A stretch of 8,213 bases of DNA from T1Sed10-7 sp040904745 (GTDB lineage: Bacteria > Actinomycetota > Nitriliruptoria > Nitriliruptorales > Nitriliruptoraceae). This document shows positions 5,766-8,213 of the stretch, in pieces (the first letter of the stretch is position 1; each line of letters starts with the position of its first letter). A program made the translations under genes and the position numbers. The notes under the pieces are model-generated. The model searched no databases. It was not told the DNA's origin and was given only the letters and a program-made list of their open reading frames with translations. The stretch spans positions 1-8,213 of the forward strand of contig JBBDSW010000069.1 in NCBI GenBank assembly GCA_040904745.1, written 5' to 3'.

Positions 5766-6410
5766 GTGGGGGGGACCGAACTGGACCGTCCGCTCGCCCG
5801 TCAGGGCCGTTCCGGTCGCGTGACCGCGATCGCCGCGATCGTGGGGCTTCTGACCTACGTCGGTGGGTGGTGGATCGCCGGGTCGGTGCGGGTCGAATAC
5901 GACCCGCGTGAGCAGGCCATCAGCGAACTGTTCGAGCTGGGGGCTCCCTGGGCCTCACGGGGCTGGGTGGTCGCCGGGCTCCTGCTGTCCGGGGTCGCGC
6001 TGGTCGCCTTCGGGCCGGCGCTCGATCGCGGACTTCCGGGGACGGGTCGGCTCGGACCGCTGCTGGTGGTCACCTCCGGCGTGTTCACGGTCCTGGTGGT
6101 TGGTGCGCCGTGTTCGCCCGGTTGTCCGGGGACCGGGACGGCCTTCAACGACACGGCGCACACCATCACGGCCGGTGCCGGCTACCTGTCGTTGGTGTTC
6201 GCGCCGCTCGCGTTCGCGTGGCGGCTTCGGGAGGTCGCGCCGCGACTCGCGGCATGGTCGTGGTTGCTCGGCGGTGTGGCGGTCACCGGGCTCGTGGTCC
6301 GCTACCTCGGTGTCATCCCCCAGTGGCTCGGCGCCCAGCAGCGCCTGTTCAACACCGTCGCGGACCTCTGGTACCTCATCGTCGCGATCCGCCTGCTGCG
6401 ACAGCCGTGA
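5766..6410 (+). CDS. DUF998-type multi-pass membrane protein
   Basis: This 214-aa integral membrane protein has about six hydrophobic segments, near residues 19-39, 66-86, 97-114, 134-152, 161-180 and 195-211. It matches the DUF998 family pattern: YDPREQAISELFELGAP near 45-61, a loop with CSPGCPG (Cys116 and Cys120), NDTAHTITAG near 128-137, and a QQRLFNTVADLWYLIVAIRLL-type final helix. The family's function is unknown. The start is GTG 5766, with GGAGG at 5753-5757; upstream in-frame codons to 5634 give an arginine-rich stretch through the promoter region and are rejected. The gene is divergent from metY across about 220 bp and stands alone on its strand. Degraded IS material begins within about 85 bp downstream, so any original downstream partner may be lost. 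Confidence 0.85.
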   Translation: MGGTELDRPLARQGRSGRVTAIAAIVGLLTYVGGWWIAGSVRVEYDPREQAISELFELGAPWASRGWVVAGLLLSGVALVAFGPALDRGLPGTGRLGPLLVVTSGVFTVLVVGAPCSPGCPGTGTAFNDTAHTITAGAGYLSLVFAPLAFAWRLREVAPRLAAWSWLLGGVAVTGLVVRYLGVIPQWLGAQQRLFNTVADLWYLIVAIRLLRQP

Positions 6411-6493
6411 CCCGGGTCAGCACTCGGGCCTCGGTTGGGCGGCGCGTGCGACTGACTGACGTTCGACGACTGCCGTGGCGAGCCGGCGCACGG

Positions 6494-6574
6494 ACCCGGG
6501 GGCAGACCCCCGTTCCCGCACTCAACGCCTTCGCGATCACCGTCGAAGGCCATCTGCTCCCTGCAGGCGCGTGA
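6494..6574 (+). pseudogene. IS256-family transposase, C-terminal remnant
   Basis: The last codons of this frame read ALNAFAITVEGHLLPAGA and stop at 6572-6574. This closely resembles the end of IS256/mutator-type transposases, which usually read RWKPALNAF-I-F-GRL. Upstream, RGQT matches the usual GRGQTRW, but the WT-RWK residues between are missing, so a short internal deletion is likely. In another frame TDP just before it (from about 6472) recalls the usual SLDPTG. No catalytic domain remains, since the DUF998 gene ends at 6410. The terminal inverted repeat follows within 20 bp, as in intact copies. The family is assigned from remembered consensus, not a search. Confidence 0.65.
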
Positions 6575-6591
6575 CAGGACGCCGAGCCCGA

Positions 6592-6615
6592 TACACCGTT
6601 ACCTGGACAGTCCCC
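6592..6615 (+). mobile_element. Terminal inverted repeat of the IS256-family remnant
   Basis: The sequence from TACACCGTTACCTGGACAGT through the following CCCC reads, on the other strand, as a GGGGACTGTCC-type tip running into GTGTA. That is the style of IS256-family ends. It starts 18 bp after the transposase stop at 6574, the expected place for the right end. I found no matching inverted copy elsewhere in the window, so the left end and most of the element are lost. Without the other end, target duplications cannot be identified. Confidence 0.5.
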
Positions 6616-6801
6616 GATCCGACCCCGAGCCACCACAGGAGCTGGGGTCCGCCACCCGACAACTCGACGGCTGATGATCGCGGCCACCGCTGGTCGCGGA
6701 TCTGTGCCGAGGTCGTTGCCCTGAACCGACCGAAGCGGGTGTTTGGAGCGGGCGTCATCTGTCGCGTACCGCCACCGCGATGCGGTCCTTGCCCTGCGGG
6801 T

Positions 6802-6910
6802 TCAACGGGTGGCTGCAACAGCTTCGGGCAACTCCTCCGATGGCGCCATGAACTTGAGGGTCTTGGGTCTTGCGCGGCCGGCCGTTGAGCTCTTCGGCGA
6901 TGGAGTCGAC
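6802..6910 (-). pseudogene. IS30-family transposase, frameshifted C-terminal remnant
   Basis: Reading the minus strand from 6910, codons give VDSIAEELNGRPRKT, the conserved ending block of IS30-family transposases (usually AELNGRPRKTL). The frame then breaks. Seven bases further on, another frame continues LKFMAPSEELPEAVAATR and stops at 6804-6802, matching the usual GFMTPSEKLAEALAAT ending. The seven extra bases are a tandem duplication of AAGACCC on this strand. Joining the two parts without it restores RPRKTLKFMAPSEEL. The DDE catalytic domain upstream is missing. The last codons and following bases (6796-6820) also look like an IS30-type terminal repeat, with TGTTGCAGCC on the minus strand. 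Confidence 0.75.
6858..6871. repeat. 7-bp tandem duplication inside the IS30 remnant
   Basis: GGGTCTT occurs twice in direct succession (6858-6864 and 6865-6871). It lies exactly where the IS30 transposase reading breaks and accounts for the frameshift by itself: removing one copy rejoins the RKT and LKF codons in frame. This is a typical replication-slippage product. Confidence 0.85.
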
Positions 6911-6970
6911 CCTGGACCTCGCTGGGATCTCTCGGGCTGGTCAGGGTGCTGGCGCGGGAGATGGCCCGGG

Positions 6971-7190
6971 TCATGGTGTCAGGGCGGTCGGCTCTTCCGG
7001 TCCTGCGCTCGGGCTGGCTGCCGCCGGGTTCAGGGGGTCGAGGAGCCCCACCAGGGCATCGTTGATCAGTTCGGGTCGGAAGCGGGCCACCAACGCGGCC
7101 ACCCCAGGCGAGGCATGCGCGGCTACCGCCGCTCCGAGCAGGAACGCCCGTAGGCGCTGCCGCGCGTCTCGTCAGCGCCCCGCCCGCCAC
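6971..7190 (-). pseudogene. Undetermined small reading frame, possibly frameshifted
   Basis: On the minus strand, 7171-6971 stays open for 66 codons and ends at TGA 6973-6971. Its middle reads LVARFRPELINDALVGLLDP, with an alanine-rich hydrophobic stretch before it. About three quarters of third positions are G or C, better than the other frames here but below the neighbours. No ATG or GTG begins the frame; the first GTG is at 7102. A GTG at 7190 with GAGGGAAGG just upstream starts a different frame (VAGGALT). A one-base shift near 7172 would join the two into a protein of about 74 residues. I do not recognise it. It may be a broken small gene, a remnant carried with the IS elements, or chance. 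Confidence 0.25.
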
Positions 7191-7243
7191 GCGGTCCTTC
7201 CCTCAGGGCCGTGGTGGGCAGATGGGTCGCCCAGTTGGCGCGC

Positions 7244-8185
7244 TCACGGCTCGATGCTGCGGCCGGTGATCCGGTCGACCTCGGCGAGGGTCCCTGTATC
7301 GATCCGCCACCCAGCCGCGGCCGCGTTGGCGTGCACCTGTTCCGGACGGGTAGCGCCGGCGATGACCGAGGCCACCGGCGACCGGCTGGCCAGCCACGAC
7401 ATCGCGAGCTCGAGCAGGGTGTGCCCGGCCTCCCGGGCGAGTGCCTCGAGCTCCCTGGCCCGCGCCAGTCGATCCTTGGTCATGCGCGCCGCGCGACGCT
7501 CCTCAGGCAGCGTGTTGAGCCGCCAGCTCGGATCCTGCTCGTCGCCGGAGGTGTACTTGCCGGTCAACAGTCCGGAGGCCAGTGGGAAGTAGGGCAGCAC
7601 CGCCAGCCCGTGTCGCTCGACCGCCGCGAGCACCCCGTCCTCGACGTCGCGCTCGAGCAGGTTCCAGTGGTCCTGGGCACAGACGAACCGGGCCGTGCCC
7701 TCGCGGACCGCCGCCTCGGCCTCATCGGCCTGCTCGGCCGTCACATTGGAATGGCCGATCTCACGGACCATGCCCGCCCGGACGAGCTCGTCGAGGGCGC
7801 CGAGGGTCTCGGCGATCGGGACCTCCGGGTCCGGGCGGTGGAGCTGGTAGAGGTCGAGGTGGTCGACGTCGAGCCGTCTAAGGCTCGCCTCACAGGCGGC
7901 GCGGACGTAGGCGGGGTGGGCGCCCTGACGGTGCGCGTCGAGTTCGGCGCCGAACTTGGTGGCGAGGATGACCTCGTCGCGCCGGGAGCCGAGGGCGCGG
8001 CCGAGCAGCTCCTCCGAGCCGCCACCCCCGCCGTAGACGTCCGCGGTGTCGAACAGCGTGATGCCGGCCTCGAACGCGGCGTCGACGACCGCCTGGGTCT
8101 CGGAGGCGTCGATGCGGGAGGCGAAGTTGTTGCAGCCGAGGCCGACCAGCGAGACCGCGAGCGAGCCGATGTGCCGTGTCTCCAT
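7244..8185 (-). CDS. Aldo/keto reductase family oxidoreductase
   Basis: This 313-aa NAD(P)H-dependent reductase has an (alpha/beta)8 barrel and is expected to reduce aldehydes or ketones in the cytoplasm. The catalytic tetrad is visible: Asp46 in FDTAD, Tyr51 in VYGGG, Lys77 in ATKFG and His116 in QLHRPD. GATRPEQVHANAAA near 277-290 is the cofactor-phosphate-binding end of the barrel. The length and the C-terminal helix are normal for the family, and the sequence belongs to the broad group around YdjG/YghZ and plant-type AKRs; the substrate cannot be read. ATG 8185 has AGAGGT at 8196-8191, five bases upstream. It is the only complete gene in the window right of the IS remnants. No partner or promoter is visible in the 28 bases left before the window edge. 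Confidence 0.93.
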   Translation of the reverse strand: METRHIGSLAVSLVGLGCNNFASRIDASETQAVVDAAFEAGITLFDTADVYGGGGGSEELLGRALGSRRDEVILATKFGAELDAHRQGAHPAYVRAACEASLRRLDVDHLDLYQLHRPDPEVPIAETLGALDELVRAGMVREIGHSNVTAEQADEAEAAVREGTARFVCAQDHWNLLERDVEDGVLAAVERHGLAVLPYFPLASGLLTGKYTSGDEQDPSWRLNTLPEERRAARMTKDRLARARELEALAREAGHTLLELAMSWLASRSPVASVIAGATRPEQVHANAAAAGWRIDTGTLAEVDRITGRSIEP

Positions 8186-8213
8186 CGCGCACCTCTGCGG
8201 CAGACGGTGGACC

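Larger units (their letters stand above)
6411..7243. other. Degraded insertion-sequence region without intact genes
   Basis: No intact gene of usual quality is visible over these 833 bp. Frames of 60-200 codons exist on both strands but lack the GC-rich third positions of the neighbours. What can be recognised are the C-terminal tail of an IS256-family transposase with its terminal repeat (6494-6615, plus strand), the C-terminal tail of an IS30-family transposase (6802-6910, minus strand) and an undetermined small frame (6971-7190, minus strand). The stretch 6616-6795 shows nothing I can name. Confidence 0.75.

Noticed and set aside
6497..6512. Perfect 6-bp hairpin CGGGGG-CAGA-CCCCCG considered as a terminator for the DUF998 gene.
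   Set aside because: It lies inside the IS256 transposase tail, has no T-tract and is nearly 90 bp past the stop. More likely incidental to that coding sequence.
6475..7190. Overlapping open frames of 130-220 codons on both strands in the IS region.
   Set aside because: They cross recognised transposase remnants in the wrong frame, lack GC-rich third positions and show no motifs.

Overview
The window is about 8.2 kb of very GC-rich DNA (by eye about 70% G+C, with G or C at most third codon positions). It uses GTG starts freely and has GGAGG-type ribosome binding sites. This, the actinobacterial style of the MetX and MetY proteins, and the actinobacterial look of the two IS remnants suggest a chromosome of an Actinomycetota lineage. 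The sequence alone does not fix the genus.

Layout. Bases 1-384 hold no convincing gene but carry a 51-bp-period direct repeat, a long terminator-like hairpin and three perfect copies of a 17-bp tandem repeat. On the minus strand follow a PlsC-type acyltransferase (385-1152) and, upstream of it in the same operon, an alpha/beta hydrolase (1168-2055) that appears to be leaderless. A DapA/NanA-family class I aldolase (2116-3063, plus strand) is divergent from the hydrolase and runs tail-to-tail into metX. metY and metX (5544 down to 3074, minus strand) form an overlapping two-gene operon for homocysteine synthesis. A DUF998-type membrane protein (5766-6410, plus strand) is divergent from metY. 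Bases 6411-7243 are a degraded region with an IS256-family transposase tail plus its terminal inverted repeat, a frameshifted IS30-family transposase tail in the opposite orientation, and an undetermined small reading frame. An aldo/keto reductase (7244-8185, minus strand) closes the window.

How the genes work together. The only clear pathway unit is metY-metX. MetX acetylates L-homoserine and MetY replaces the acetate with sulfide to give homocysteine. The hydrolase-PlsC pair probably shares a transcript and may act on lipids or esters, but nothing shows a common substrate. The aldolase-family gene lacks the arginine that defines dihydrodipicolinate synthase, so it should not be assumed to serve lysine synthesis. 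One -10-like hexamer, TAGCGT, occurs four times, only in the two divergent intergenic regions, and is placed sensibly for the hydrolase, metY and DUF998 genes.

I did not find a convincing new multi-gene system. The most interesting material is the transposon graveyard, the repeats at the left end, the atypical aldolase and the recurring promoter motif.
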